A DNA stretch of 64,000 nt from an uncultured Bacilli bacterium (GTDB taxonomy: Bacteria > Bacillota_I > Bacilli_A > RF39 > UBA660), in NCBI GenBank assembly GCA_934096035.1, contig CAKOKX010000001.1, positions 744,001 through 808,000 on the forward strand, given 5' to 3'. This document shows positions 26,797 to 33,993 of the stretch, piece after piece; within the stretch, counting starts at the first letter, position 1, and each line of letters starts with the position of its first letter. The notes below the pieces were generated by a model. It ran no database searches, had not been told where the DNA came from, and was given only the letters and a program-made list of their open reading frames with translations. Made by a program: the position numbers and the translations under genes.

Positions 26797-27041
26797 TAGC
26801 GCCCCATATAGGCATTTATTATTGCCATTAATATTTCACTACGATCAAACTTACAAAGTTTAGCTCTGGAATGATTAAAAGTAGTTATATATTTTTCATC
26901 TCCGCTTATTAGATAACCTACTAATTGATTCGTAGCATTATAGCCTTTAAATTCTAATGCTTCAACCACTTCATTAATAGTCATAAGTATTAATTCTTGC
27001 CTTAATTCTTTAACATTAAATACCGTTGTTTTGTAATCCAT
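26796..27041 (-). CDS. ireB: IreB-family regulatory protein (YrzL)
   Basis: The 81-residue protein matches the DUF965/IreB family: NVKELRQELILMTINEVVEALEFKGYNATNQLVGYLISGDEKYITTFNHSRAKL, then the acidic-basic ending. In Enterococcus, IreB is a phosphorylation target of the IreK kinase and affects cephalosporin resistance. It is the first gene of the ireB-ruvX-DUF1292-mltG-trmR-trhP1-trhP2 run. alaS, which usually precedes it, is not here; a putative RNA gene occupies that spot. Its promoter is at 27065-27093. Confidence 0.92.
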   Translation of the reverse strand: MDYKTTVFNVKELRQELILMTINEVVEALEFKGYNATNQLVGYLISGDEKYITTFNHSRAKLCKFDRSEILMAIINAYMGR

Positions 27042-27064
27042 TTACTTCACCCACTATCAACTTA

Positions 27065-27093
27065 ATTTTATCAAAAATATCATTAAATTGCAA
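27065..27093 (-). promoter_or_regulatory. Sigma-A promoter of the ireB operon
   Basis: TTGCAA (27088-27093) and TAAAAT (27065-27070) are 17 bases apart on the minus strand, 24 bases before the ireB ATG. The -35 box lies immediately after the terminator of the upstream RNA candidate. Confidence 0.6.
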
Positions 27094-27095
27094 TA

Positions 27096-27122
27096 TAAAA
27101 GGATGAAGTAAAAACTCCATCC
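27096..27122 (-). terminator. Intrinsic terminator upstream of ireB operon
   Basis: On the minus strand GGATGGAGT and ACTTCATCC form a 9-bp stem (one G-T pair) with a TTTT loop, followed by TTTTATA. It would end the candidate RNA, or read-through from the ATPase gene. Confidence 0.7.
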
Positions 27123-27275
27123 ACCATAGAGGTCTTAAGTACTCAATAAACGTTTATATTTTAAAAGAAAACTTTAATACTTAATATTGTAGGAACTATA
27201 AGACTATAATTTATATTATAGAAAGGTTTGTAAAAGAGTTAATGATTTATAAACAAATTTTTCCTAAAACCTCTA
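27099..27275 (-). ncRNA. Candidate structured small RNA (about 177 nt, 6S-like layout)
   Basis: This gene-free segment on the minus strand has the signs of a separate RNA gene. Near its 5' end TAGAGGT (27269-27275) can pair with ACCTCTA (27127-27133) near the 3' end. Inside that, GTTTATA pairs with TATAAAC, and at the tip CTATAAT/ATTATAG closes a 4-base loop, giving a nested rod. It ends in an intrinsic terminator. A possible -10 (TACTAT, 27282-27287) and three TTCACA repeats precede it. The size and the rod with internal bulges are reminiscent of 6S RNA, but I see no sequence proof. It could instead be a long unexplained 3' tail of the ATPase mRNA. Confidence 0.4.
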
Positions 27276-27281
27276 CATACA

Positions 27282-27324
27282 ATAGTACCAACCAAGTGTG
27301 AAATAATTGTGAAGAAAATGTGAA
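27282..27324 (-). promoter_or_regulatory. Three TTCACA direct repeats at 11-bp period with a -10 box
   Basis: TTCACA occurs at 27319-27324, 27308-27313 and 27297-27302 (minus strand), each with exactly 5 bases between, so all three face the same side of the helix. TACTAT follows at 27282-27287 without a consensus -35. Direct TT(A/C/T)ACA repeats with 5-base spacers are the known binding pattern of the PhoP response regulator in Bacillus. That a PhoP-like activator acts here is inference. Confidence 0.45.
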
Positions 27325-27327
27325 ATG

Positions 27328-28185
27328 TTATTTTATGTCGAATTTTTCATGATTATCTTTGAAAAAATTATAATATATTTTCATATTTTCAAGTTTCCAC
27401 CAATTCTTCATAGATACAGGCACACTATCTAAATCATATATCGAAGCACCATCCATTCCCAATATAAAAGGTGAATGTGTAGCAATAATAAATTGACAAT
27501 TAAAAAATCGTGCTGATTCTTCCAAAAATTTAGTAAGTTTTAATTGCATTGAAGCTGACATACTATTTTCAGGTTCATCAAGTAAATATACTCCATTGTC
27601 TTTAATTTCAGATATAAAATACATTAAAGCTGATTCACCATTTGATTGTTCAAGAACATCTTTATTAAGCATTCTTCCCCGAATAAAATCAGATGGTCCT
27701 AATCTTTTAGCATCTACCTCATTTTTAATACTTTGATAATCATTAATATCCCTAATCGAGGTCTTCTTACATTCAAAATATTCTTTTAATAAAGCTTCTC
27801 TTCGATTAAATCCCCGGTTATTTATTCTTTTAACATTATAAATATAATCAAAAACATCATCACTTTTAATAATTTTAATTTCATCAGGTATTTCTAAAGA
27901 AGTTTCATATTTACAATAATCTACATAAGTTTGAAACATTTCTCCCCCAGTCAAATTTAATCCTTTAGCATTTAACTTTTCTGCAATAATATTTAGTATT
28001 GTTGATTTACCAGAACCATTGCCGCCATAAAGTATTGTAATATTTGCAAAATCCATTTTTTCTAATTTTTTATCAGGAAAAATTCTAAAAGGATATTGAT
28101 TATGAAAATAATTTCTTCGTTCATTAATCAATATACCATTTTCAAAGTCTTCACTAAGCAAATTAAATTCTTTTAAATAAACCAT
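27328..28185 (-). CDS. Stand-alone AAA/ABC-type ATPase
   Basis: The 285-residue protein has the ABC-type ATPase set in order: Walker A LYGGNGSGKSTILNI near residue 50, a signature-like EQSNGESALMYF near 195, Walker B GVYLLDEPENSMS near 210, and the His switch in IATHSPFILGM near 245. There are no membrane helices, so it is not a transporter half; it resembles the AAA_15/AAA_21 type found singly or in OLD-like and RecF-like systems. The middle (residues 75-190) is a helical insertion. The ATG at 28185 with AGGTGG upstream is preferred. It opens the accessory stretch; no nuclease partner is adjacent. Confidence 0.8.
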   Translation of the reverse strand: MVYLKEFNLLSEDFENGILINERRNYFHNQYPFRIFPDKKLEKMDFANITILYGGNGSGKSTILNIIAEKLNAKGLNLTGGEMFQTYVDYCKYETSLEIPDEIKIIKSDDVFDYIYNVKRINNRGFNRREALLKEYFECKKTSIRDINDYQSIKNEVDAKRLGPSDFIRGRMLNKDVLEQSNGESALMYFISEIKDNGVYLLDEPENSMSASMQLKLTKFLEESARFFNCQFIIATHSPFILGMDGASIYDLDSVPVSMKNWWKLENMKIYYNFFKDNHEKFDIK

Positions 28186-28248
28186 TATAACCACCTAAAT
28201 ATATAATACAATAATTTTAAATAAATAGCAAACATTTATTTGCGTTTT

Positions 28249-28674
28249 TTATTCGTAAATAATATCATTTAAATATTTTTCAATTACAACTCTACTAGGT
28301 TTATACATATTTTCAGGTAAATTATCAATATCAAACCATTTCCATTCTAAGATAGTTTCCGGTTCCATGGCTTTAATTTCTCCTTCATAAGAACTAACTA
28401 AAAATCCTGCCGTAACATAATGAGCTGTATCAGTCATATCATCAGATACACATATTAGTTTTAAGTCTTTGGCAATTAAACTAGTTTCTTCTTCCAATTC
28501 TCTTTTAGCAGCATCCACTAACTTTTCCATAAATTCGACTTTACCACCAGGCATAGTCCATGTGCCTTCTCCTTTAAGTTCACTTGAAGCCTTCACTTTA
28601 TCAGGATTACGAAGGCCAAGTAACACCTTATTATCCTTTAATATCATAACACCAACACCTAATCCAGGTTTCAT
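28249..28674 (-). CDS. NUDIX hydrolase
   Basis: A 141-residue NUDIX protein with the full box, GGKVEFMEKLVDAAKRELEEETSL, at about residues 40-63, which binds the metal and hydrolyses a nucleoside diphosphate linked to another group. The N-terminal strand GVGVMILKDNKVLLGLR and WTMPGGK are typical of the MutT/ADP-ribose branch; the substrate cannot be specified. The ATG at 28674 is chosen because GGAGAT precedes it, rather than an earlier in-frame start. It lies 50 bases downstream of an HD-domain gene and may share its transcript. Confidence 0.9.
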   Translation of the reverse strand: MKPGLGVGVMILKDNKVLLGLRNPDKVKASSELKGEGTWTMPGGKVEFMEKLVDAAKRELEEETSLIAKDLKLICVSDDMTDTAHYVTAGFLVSSYEGEIKAMEPETILEWKWFDIDNLPENMYKPSRVVIEKYLNDIIYE

Positions 28675-28723
28675 AAAATCATCTCCATTTATAATATAGC
28701 ACAAAAAGGAAAAATTCAAAATT

Positions 28724-29653
28724 TTAATTTCGAGTTCGTACTAACCTCAATCTTTCACCATTTACTAAAGGGTTCAAATCTCTAATCTTAACATTAGACA
28801 CCTTTACATCTTCAATATCTTCTTTTTTCTTAGTTTTAAATTCCATAATCAACTCTTTTAAATACAAATCACTAGATTCTTCAAGTATATTAAATAATTC
28901 TTTTTCGTTTAGCTTATACAAATCATCATAACAAATAATGTTCATATCAATTGCATATTTAGTTATTTTAGCGAGCAATTCCATCATATAGAAATCTTCT
29001 TTTGAATGACAATAAGAATCTATACTTTCGCTTACCTTTAGCACTAATTTAGCAGCTTCTAAAGAATTAAACCCAATTTCTAATTCTTCATTTTCATTTT
29101 TAAACAGCCTCATCGCCATAACTATGTTTTTAATATCATTTTTGGAAATATTTTTAGTCCAACCAATACCAGTTAAAACAACTCCATCTATTCTATCTGC
29201 ACACGCTTTTGGTCTATCATTATCAACTATACTATATTTTTTAAAATCAACAATATCCCCTAAATATATACCATCTTCTTCTAAACAATGGCATAACCAA
29301 ATATCATTTTCTATAACAAAACCAGTATATTCTTCTGTAGTTTCTTGTTTTTCATGATCTTTATTCATATAATCAATAACATGAGAAAAACATGGTGTTG
29401 CTATATCATGAAATAATCCTGCTATTGTAGTTTTTTTATCATGAGTTAGTTTATATACAATCAAAGCAACAGTTAAAGAATGATCATATCTACTTATATA
29501 TTCTCTAAAATCATAAATATTTTTCGAAGCATAATCCATACCACAAAAGTAACCTACATCTTTAAGCCTAATTAATGATGGACAGCTTAAATATTTTATA
29601 ATAAAATCTGGCATATCAGAATAACCTAATAACTCTAAATAATACTTTAACAT
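28724..29653 (-). CDS. HD-domain phosphohydrolase
   Basis: The 309-residue protein contains an HD metal site: RYDHSLTVALIVYKLTHD gives the first His (about 58), AGLFHDIATPCFSH the HD pair (about 80), and a later Asp lies in KACADRIDG (about 150). HD enzymes hydrolyse phosphomonoesters or phosphodiesters of nucleotides. The C-terminal third is helical and charged. GGAGG precedes the ATG. It resembles dNTPase/YfbR-type or (p)ppGpp-related HD proteins, but the substrate is unknown. Confidence 0.8.
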   Translation of the reverse strand: MLKYYLELLGYSDMPDFIIKYLSCPSLIRLKDVGYFCGMDYASKNIYDFREYISRYDHSLTVALIVYKLTHDKKTTIAGLFHDIATPCFSHVIDYMNKDHEKQETTEEYTGFVIENDIWLCHCLEEDGIYLGDIVDFKKYSIVDNDRPKACADRIDGVVLTGIGWTKNISKNDIKNIVMAMRLFKNENEELEIGFNSLEAAKLVLKVSESIDSYCHSKEDFYMMELLAKITKYAIDMNIICYDDLYKLNEKELFNILEESSDLYLKELIMEFKTKKKEDIEDVKVSNVKIRDLNPLVNGERLRLVRTRN

Positions 29654-29750
29654 TACAAAACCTCCACTTGCATAACTCTTTCAAATATTATATCAGTACA
29701 CATAGCATTAATCAACTAAATGTCAAAAAATCTTTTCAACATTATTATAA

Positions 29751-29821
29751 TTTTTATTACTTTCTTTCCATCTTTTAATACATCTATTATAACAATTATA
29801 TATACTTATTCTTATTACAAT
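29751..29821 (-). pseudogene. Duplicated 3' scrap of the P-loop kinase gene
   Basis: These 71 bases match 30505-30575, inside the kinase gene upstream, with about five differences by eye. In the same reading frame it would encode VIRISIYNCYNRCIKRWKESNKN, compared with VIRTSIDNCYNRCIERWKENNKN in the intact gene, then runs to a TGA shortly after. No start codon or upstream domain is present, so it is a remnant of a partial duplication or of a lost second copy. Confidence 0.7.
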
Positions 29822-29840
29822 ATTTGTAATATAACAAAAA

Positions 29841-29870
29841 AGAAAAAAACTCAAAATTTTAATTTGAGTT
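29841..29870 (-). terminator. Intrinsic terminator after the two-helix membrane protein gene
   Basis: Minus-strand AACTCAAAT and ATTTTGAGTT arms form a stem around a short A/T loop, followed by TTTTTTTCTTTTTT. It lies 13 bases beyond the stop at 29883. Confidence 0.7.
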
Positions 29871-29882
29871 TAAGTAATTTAC

Positions 29883-30293
29883 TTATTTTTCGTCTTTCAA
29901 CCCTTTTTTAATACCTTTGGCAACAGTACCTGCAGCTTCTCCAACAGATGGTGCCATCTTTTCAATAGTTTCTTGTTTAACAGGCATTTCTTGTTGAGTA
30001 TTAAACGCTTTTATTTCTCGTTTATAAGCCGTTCCAAACAACATAGCAGGAAGCATTATACCAAATACAAACGAAAAGAAAAACAATAACGCTTTTTTAC
30101 TTTCAGCATCACCACTGATTTTGCTATTTCTCCACCAATTTGGATCACCTAATGAAGGTTCTTCAGGAACTTTTACTAAAATAGCCAAAACCAATAATAT
30201 AACTCCAACAGCAAGGGAAATAAATCCTAAAGTAATTAGTATTTTTTTTATCTTTTGATACTTTTCTTCACTTAAATATTCTTTTTTATTCAC
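29883..30293 (-). CDS. Two-helix membrane protein of unknown function
   Basis: The protein has 136 residues: a charged N-terminus, a first hydrophobic helix at about 18-41 (ILITLGFISLAVGVILLVLAILV), a polar loop of about 25 residues with NWWRNSKI, a second helix at about 68-88 (ALLFFFSFVFGIMLPAMLFG), and a cytoplasmic tail rich in Gln, Gly and Lys. It has no recognisable family. AAAGGAG precedes the ATG. Its gene lies in the accessory stretch, between a kinase gene and that gene's duplicated scrap. Confidence 0.6.
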   Translation of the reverse strand: MNKKEYLSEEKYQKIKKILITLGFISLAVGVILLVLAILVKVPEEPSLGDPNWWRNSKISGDAESKKALLFFFSFVFGIMLPAMLFGTAYKREIKAFNTQQEMPVKQETIEKMAPSVGEAAGTVAKGIKKGLKDEK

Positions 30294-30392
30294 GATAGTA
30301 ACTCCTTTCTCACCATTAATATACCACGATTCCCTATAAAAGGCAAATGTTTCAATTACAACATAATAAAAGTTCTTATTTCAAATAAACAA

Positions 30393-31490
30393 TTAACTAT
30401 CAAACAAGCTTTCAATATTCACTAAAAATTCATTTAATGTTTTATACCAATCAAACATATTTGATTTTTTATTAGAATATTCTTCTAGATCTACATCAGT
30501 ATAGTTTTTATTATTTTCTTTCCATCTTTCAATACATCTATTATAACAATTATCTATACTAGTTCTTATTACAATTAATTTTCCCTTTAAAATAGAATAA
30601 TCTTTAACATTTCTAATTTGTGCTGAATCTATCACAATAGTTTTTTCAACATCTTTAAAATAATCTAGTATATTTAAATAAAACTCATCAAAATTATTAA
30701 TTAAATAATCTTTTTCTTTATTTTTAAAAATATTTCTTAATTCTAAAATATATTTATTATCTACTTTTTCTTTTTCAAAAACTAAATCAGTATCAATAAC
30801 AATATTATTATCATCATTTAAATACTTTGTTACATAAGTAGATTTACCAGAACCAGATTCTCCGGTTACATTTATTACTTTATCATTACTTATATCTTTT
30901 ATATATGGTTCTTTATCTACAAACCTACTTATTAACAGATCAGATTTAACTTCATATAAAAAACTTTCAATTTCTTTAACAAGACCATTCACATCTTTTC
31001 TATCATTTTTACCATTATGTGATATAAAATCGTTCCATTCTTCTAAAACTTCATCTATATTATCTTTATTTATTTTATCTTTAAATATAGCATAAGCAGT
31101 TTTCTTATAATTCATAATGCTTACAACAGCTAAAGCTTTATAATATGATTTTTCAGGTATTTTAGATATTTGATAAAAATAAAGTGCTAACTCATCATCC
31201 ACCTTCTTTGGATTACTAATAATAATTTTATTAGTTCTATATATCGTAGTGGCTCCATCAAGTCTTACGTTTTCTGCATCATCTGGAATAGTTACATCAT
31301 AAATTGTATCACCACGATGAAGCCATCTTAAAATGCATTCTTCACTACAATAATTAAAGCCACCAAAATCTTTACCATTTTTAGCATCTGGGTTCCAGTT
31401 GTTTGCTACGTTTACTTCACCTATTTTATATTTAAATCCTTTATCTGCACCACTTGTTAAATCAAACATTACCTTTACAAAGTTTTCCAT
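30393..31490 (-). CDS. P-loop kinase-like protein with novel N-terminal domain
   Basis: The 365-residue protein has two parts. Residues about 1-175 form a domain I cannot name, with GGFNYCSEECILRWLHRGDTIYDVTIPDD as its most striking stretch; it reads like a small folded module reporting on stored values or binding a nucleotide. Residues about 205-365 are a nucleoside/nucleotide-kinase-like P-loop domain with Walker A VTGESGSGKSTYV, IVIDTDLVF and a LID-like NRCIERWKENN. It could phosphorylate a small molecule, or act as a DNA/RNA end kinase. AGGAG precedes the ATG. It lies 9 bases downstream of the histidine phosphatase gene, so a paired kinase/phosphatase function is possible. Confidence 0.65.
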   Translation of the reverse strand: MENFVKVMFDLTSGADKGFKYKIGEVNVANNWNPDAKNGKDFGGFNYCSEECILRWLHRGDTIYDVTIPDDAENVRLDGATTIYRTNKIIISNPKKVDDELALYFYQISKIPEKSYYKALAVVSIMNYKKTAYAIFKDKINKDNIDEVLEEWNDFISHNGKNDRKDVNGLVKEIESFLYEVKSDLLISRFVDKEPYIKDISNDKVINVTGESGSGKSTYVTKYLNDDNNIVIDTDLVFEKEKVDNKYILELRNIFKNKEKDYLINNFDEFYLNILDYFKDVEKTIVIDSAQIRNVKDYSILKGKLIVIRTSIDNCYNRCIERWKENNKNYTDVDLEEYSNKKSNMFDWYKTLNEFLVNIESLFDS

Positions 31491-31499
31491 TTAATACTC

Positions 31500-32138
31500 C
31501 TAATTATATTTTACATTTTCAATACTAATCAATTCATTATTATCATCAAACTTTAATTTGAATAATTCGGGGCAACCCCAATTACCATCAAATACTAGAT
31601 TATTATTAAAATATATTTCAACCAATTTATTTTCTTCATTCAATTTAATATCGCACCATCTTTTTAACATCGTAGTTATTGCGGTTCCATGCGACACAAT
31701 TGCTACATTCTTATCTTTATTATTAGAAAGAATTTCAAGTAAAACCTCATTCATTCTTTTGGAAACCTCGTCTGCGGACTCACCATTAGGTAACTTATAA
31801 TTCCAATTTCTAAATTGATCCTCAAAAAATGTTTCAGGTAATTTTGATATGTTATTAACTCCAAATTTTCTTTCTCCTAATCTTTCATCAACATTTAATA
31901 AAATATTATTTTTCTCTGCAATATATTTTGCAGTAGCCATTGCTCTTACGTAGTGTGATGAATACAGAAAATCAATATTTAATAATTCAGAATAATTACT
32001 CATTTGTTCCGCATATTTTTCTCCATCAACACTTAAAGGATTTTTTTCATTTCTTATCTGTTCAATTTCATTAGCATTATATTCCCCAAGTAATTGCCTA
32101 AATGGTTGAGAGTGTCTAATTAAATATATTGTAATCAT
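31500..32138 (-). CDS. Histidine phosphatase family protein (phosphoglycerate mutase-like)
   Basis: The 212-residue enzyme has the catalytic motif IYLIRHSQPFR at its start, in place of the usual RHG/RHGE, the second Arg/Glu region (LNVDERLGERKFG), LPNGESADEVSKR, and the second His in VAIVSHGTAIT. Such enzymes dephosphorylate small phosphates through a phospho-histidine. The ATG at 32138 is preferred because AAGGTG lies upstream and the family start is MITIYLIRH; an earlier frame start would add an unlikely 17 residues. It is likely co-transcribed with the P-loop kinase gene. Confidence 0.88.
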   Translation of the reverse strand: MITIYLIRHSQPFRQLLGEYNANEIEQIRNEKNPLSVDGEKYAEQMSNYSELLNIDFLYSSHYVRAMATAKYIAEKNNILLNVDERLGERKFGVNNISKLPETFFEDQFRNWNYKLPNGESADEVSKRMNEVLLEILSNNKDKNVAIVSHGTAITTMLKRWCDIKLNEENKLVEIYFNNNLVFDGNWGCPELFKLKFDDNNELISIENVKYN

Positions 32139-32319
32139 TATTTTTTCACCTTCTTTTATTTTTTTTATAATTAATAATGTTAAAAACATACACGATTCTA
32201 AACTCTTAACAATTATATTCTATTATTTTACAACAAACATAGTATAAATAGCATCTTTTTCCATATCATTTCCTAAGATATTTTAATTATACAATAAATA
32301 TTTAATTTTTAAAAGCATG

Positions 32320-32349
32320 TTTACTACATAATGTTACGAGTGTTATAAT
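32320..32349 (+). promoter_or_regulatory. Extended -10 promoter for the 188-aa HD gene
   Basis: TGTTATAAT (32341-32349) is an extended -10 element; a weak -35 (TTTACT, 32320-32325) lies 18 bases upstream. CGGAGG and the ATG follow. Confidence 0.5.
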
Positions 32350-32365
32350 AAATACGGAGGTAATT

Positions 32366-32932
32366 ATGAATAGAGAAAAAGCATTAGAATTATTAAAAAA
32401 ATATAACAAAGAAGAATATCATATTAGACATGGCTTGATGGTGGAAGCAATAATGAGATATATTGCACAAGATTATGGATATGATCCTGATTTCTGGGGT
32501 ATCACAGGACTACTTCATGACGTTGATTACGAAATGTATCCAGAAGAACATTGCATTAAATGTATTGAACTTTTAAAAGAAATTGATGCAAGTGATGAAC
32601 TTATCCATGCTGTATGTAGTCACGGGTATGAATTATGCACAGATGTTGAACCAACTCATTTTATGGAAAAAGTTTTATATACGTGTGATGAATTAACTGG
32701 TATAATTGCATCTTTAATAAACATGAGACCATCTCACAAAGCTCAAGGTATGGAAGTTGCTACTTTAAAGAAAAAATTTAAAGATAAGACTTTTGCACGA
32801 GGATGTTCCAGAGTTGTTATCAAAAAAGGTTGTGAAATGTTAGGTTGGGACTTAAACGAACTATTGGAGAAATGTATTAAAGCCATTGAAATAAATGAAG
32901 AAAATATAGAAAATGATGTAAAAAGTATATAA
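32366..32932 (+). CDS. HD-domain hydrolase (YfbR/HDIG-like)
   Basis: This 188-residue protein has the HD site in YHIRHGLMVEAIM (first His, about 22), GITGLLHDVDYEMYPEEH (HD pair, about 49-50) and HAVCSHGYE plus VLYTCDELTG further on, all fitting HDIG-type phosphohydrolases. It is one of few plus-strand genes and sits alone between convergent and divergent minus-strand neighbours. CGGAGG lies 7 bases before the ATG, and a hairpin terminator follows. Substrate unknown. Confidence 0.85.
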   Translation: MNREKALELLKKYNKEEYHIRHGLMVEAIMRYIAQDYGYDPDFWGITGLLHDVDYEMYPEEHCIKCIELLKEIDASDELIHAVCSHGYELCTDVEPTHFMEKVLYTCDELTGIIASLINMRPSHKAQGMEVATLKKKFKDKTFARGCSRVVIKKGCEMLGWDLNELLEKCIKAIEINEENIENDVKSI

Positions 32933-32935
32933 ATC

Positions 32936-32964
32936 AAAAAACAGTGAATTTTTCACTGTTTTTG
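32936..32964. terminator. Bidirectional terminator between HD gene and ASCH-like gene
   Basis: ACAGTGAA and TTCACTGT form a perfect 8-bp stem with a 3-base loop, flanked by A5 and T5 runs, so it works for both converging genes. The minus-strand stop codon is inside the stem. Confidence 0.85.
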
Positions 32965-33939
32965 CTTGAATTTTTCTATCACTTTTAAAGTTTCATAACA
33001 AACTAAAGATTCATCTGAAAATTCTTCATTATAAATCTTACCATCTTCTACAAAACTTTTTTTCATATTATTTTTATATTCTTCAAAACTTTTAAAACCT
33101 GCTAATTTATAATTTACCATATCTTTACTTAAATCTTTAAATTTTATTACTTTTTCATCTACTACTTGCACGATTCCTAAATATTTACCATCATAGGAAA
33201 CTAAATATTTTTTATTTTTAAATGATTCAAAAAAAGAATATTTAACATTTATTTTGTAATTCTTTTCCCCATTCATTATAGCATTAGCAGCTTGTTCATT
33301 ATCAATATCTAAATGACGATCAGAAGAAAATTCCCAAACCTTTGGATTTGAATATCTTTTCAAATATTCTTCATGCTCTAATTTTTTCCATCTTTTTGAA
33401 TAGTTCATCATAAAAATTCTGTCTTTAATATTTTTATGTTTCTTATTATAAATAATATCCCATTTTTCATCTAACAATTTTCTTCCTTTGCTTTCTTTAA
33501 TATCTTTTAATCCAATTAAAAGCAAATAATTTTTAATTTCTTTTAAATAACTCAATTCTTGTTTACTATATTCATCCAAAAATTCATCAGGAATAAAAAA
33601 TGTTTCTGGATAATCATATAAAGCCCTGACAACTTCTTCGAAACTATGGCAATGACTAACCATCAATCTATATTTTATCTCTTGGGTAGGAAATTCTCTT
33701 CCATAAAGCTTTGCCTTATAATGATATGTAACTCCAGTTCTGGCAATTTCACCAATAGAATAAAATAAACTTGGATCAGCGCAATAATGTTTATAATCTT
33801 TAGAATATCTCACCCATTCAAATGTATATCTTTTCTTATCCCAAAAAGGATATGGCAAACTACATCTCTTAACTTTTTTATATCTATTATTTTCTTTCCA
33901 TTCATAAATACAACTTTTAATTTTATTTAATAAATTCAT
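32953..33939 (-). CDS. Unknown protein with C-terminal ASCH/PUA-like domain
   Basis: The 328-residue protein is basic and aromatic-rich. Residues about 1-200 are not recognised, with a Trp/Tyr-rich start (PYPFWDKKRYTFEWVRYSKDY). Residues about 215-320 resemble an ASCH domain, a PUA-like RNA- or nucleoside-binding fold: QAANAIMNGEKNYKINVKY, then YLVSYDGKYLGIVQVVDEKVIKF. The usual Arg after the GEK motif is replaced, so the match is tentative. TGA is its stop, which supports the standard bacterial code. AAAGGAG precedes the ATG. It follows the ADP-ribosyltransferase-like gene after 54 bases. Confidence 0.5.
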   Translation of the reverse strand: MNLLNKIKSCIYEWKENNRYKKVKRCSLPYPFWDKKRYTFEWVRYSKDYKHYCADPSLFYSIGEIARTGVTYHYKAKLYGREFPTQEIKYRLMVSHCHSFEEVVRALYDYPETFFIPDEFLDEYSKQELSYLKEIKNYLLLIGLKDIKESKGRKLLDEKWDIIYNKKHKNIKDRIFMMNYSKRWKKLEHEEYLKRYSNPKVWEFSSDRHLDIDNEQAANAIMNGEKNYKINVKYSFFESFKNKKYLVSYDGKYLGIVQVVDEKVIKFKDLSKDMVNYKLAGFKSFEEYKNNMKKSFVEDGKIYNEEFSDESLVCYETLKVIEKFKQKQ

Positions 33940-33993
33940 ATAATAACTCCTTTAACAATCAAAGCAAAAAAACATTTTTAAAATTCTTTTTCA

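Noticed and set aside
27042..27327. T-box or other tRNA-sensing leader in front of the ireB operon
   Set aside because: No T-box sequence (TGGNACCGCG) or specifier stem is visible, and the ireB promoter lies after the structured part.
29720..29911. Plus-strand 63-codon frame with a hydrophobic, Ile-rich product
   Set aside because: It is the antisense of the duplicated kinase scrap and of the terminator, has no ribosome site, and its composition follows from AT-rich DNA.
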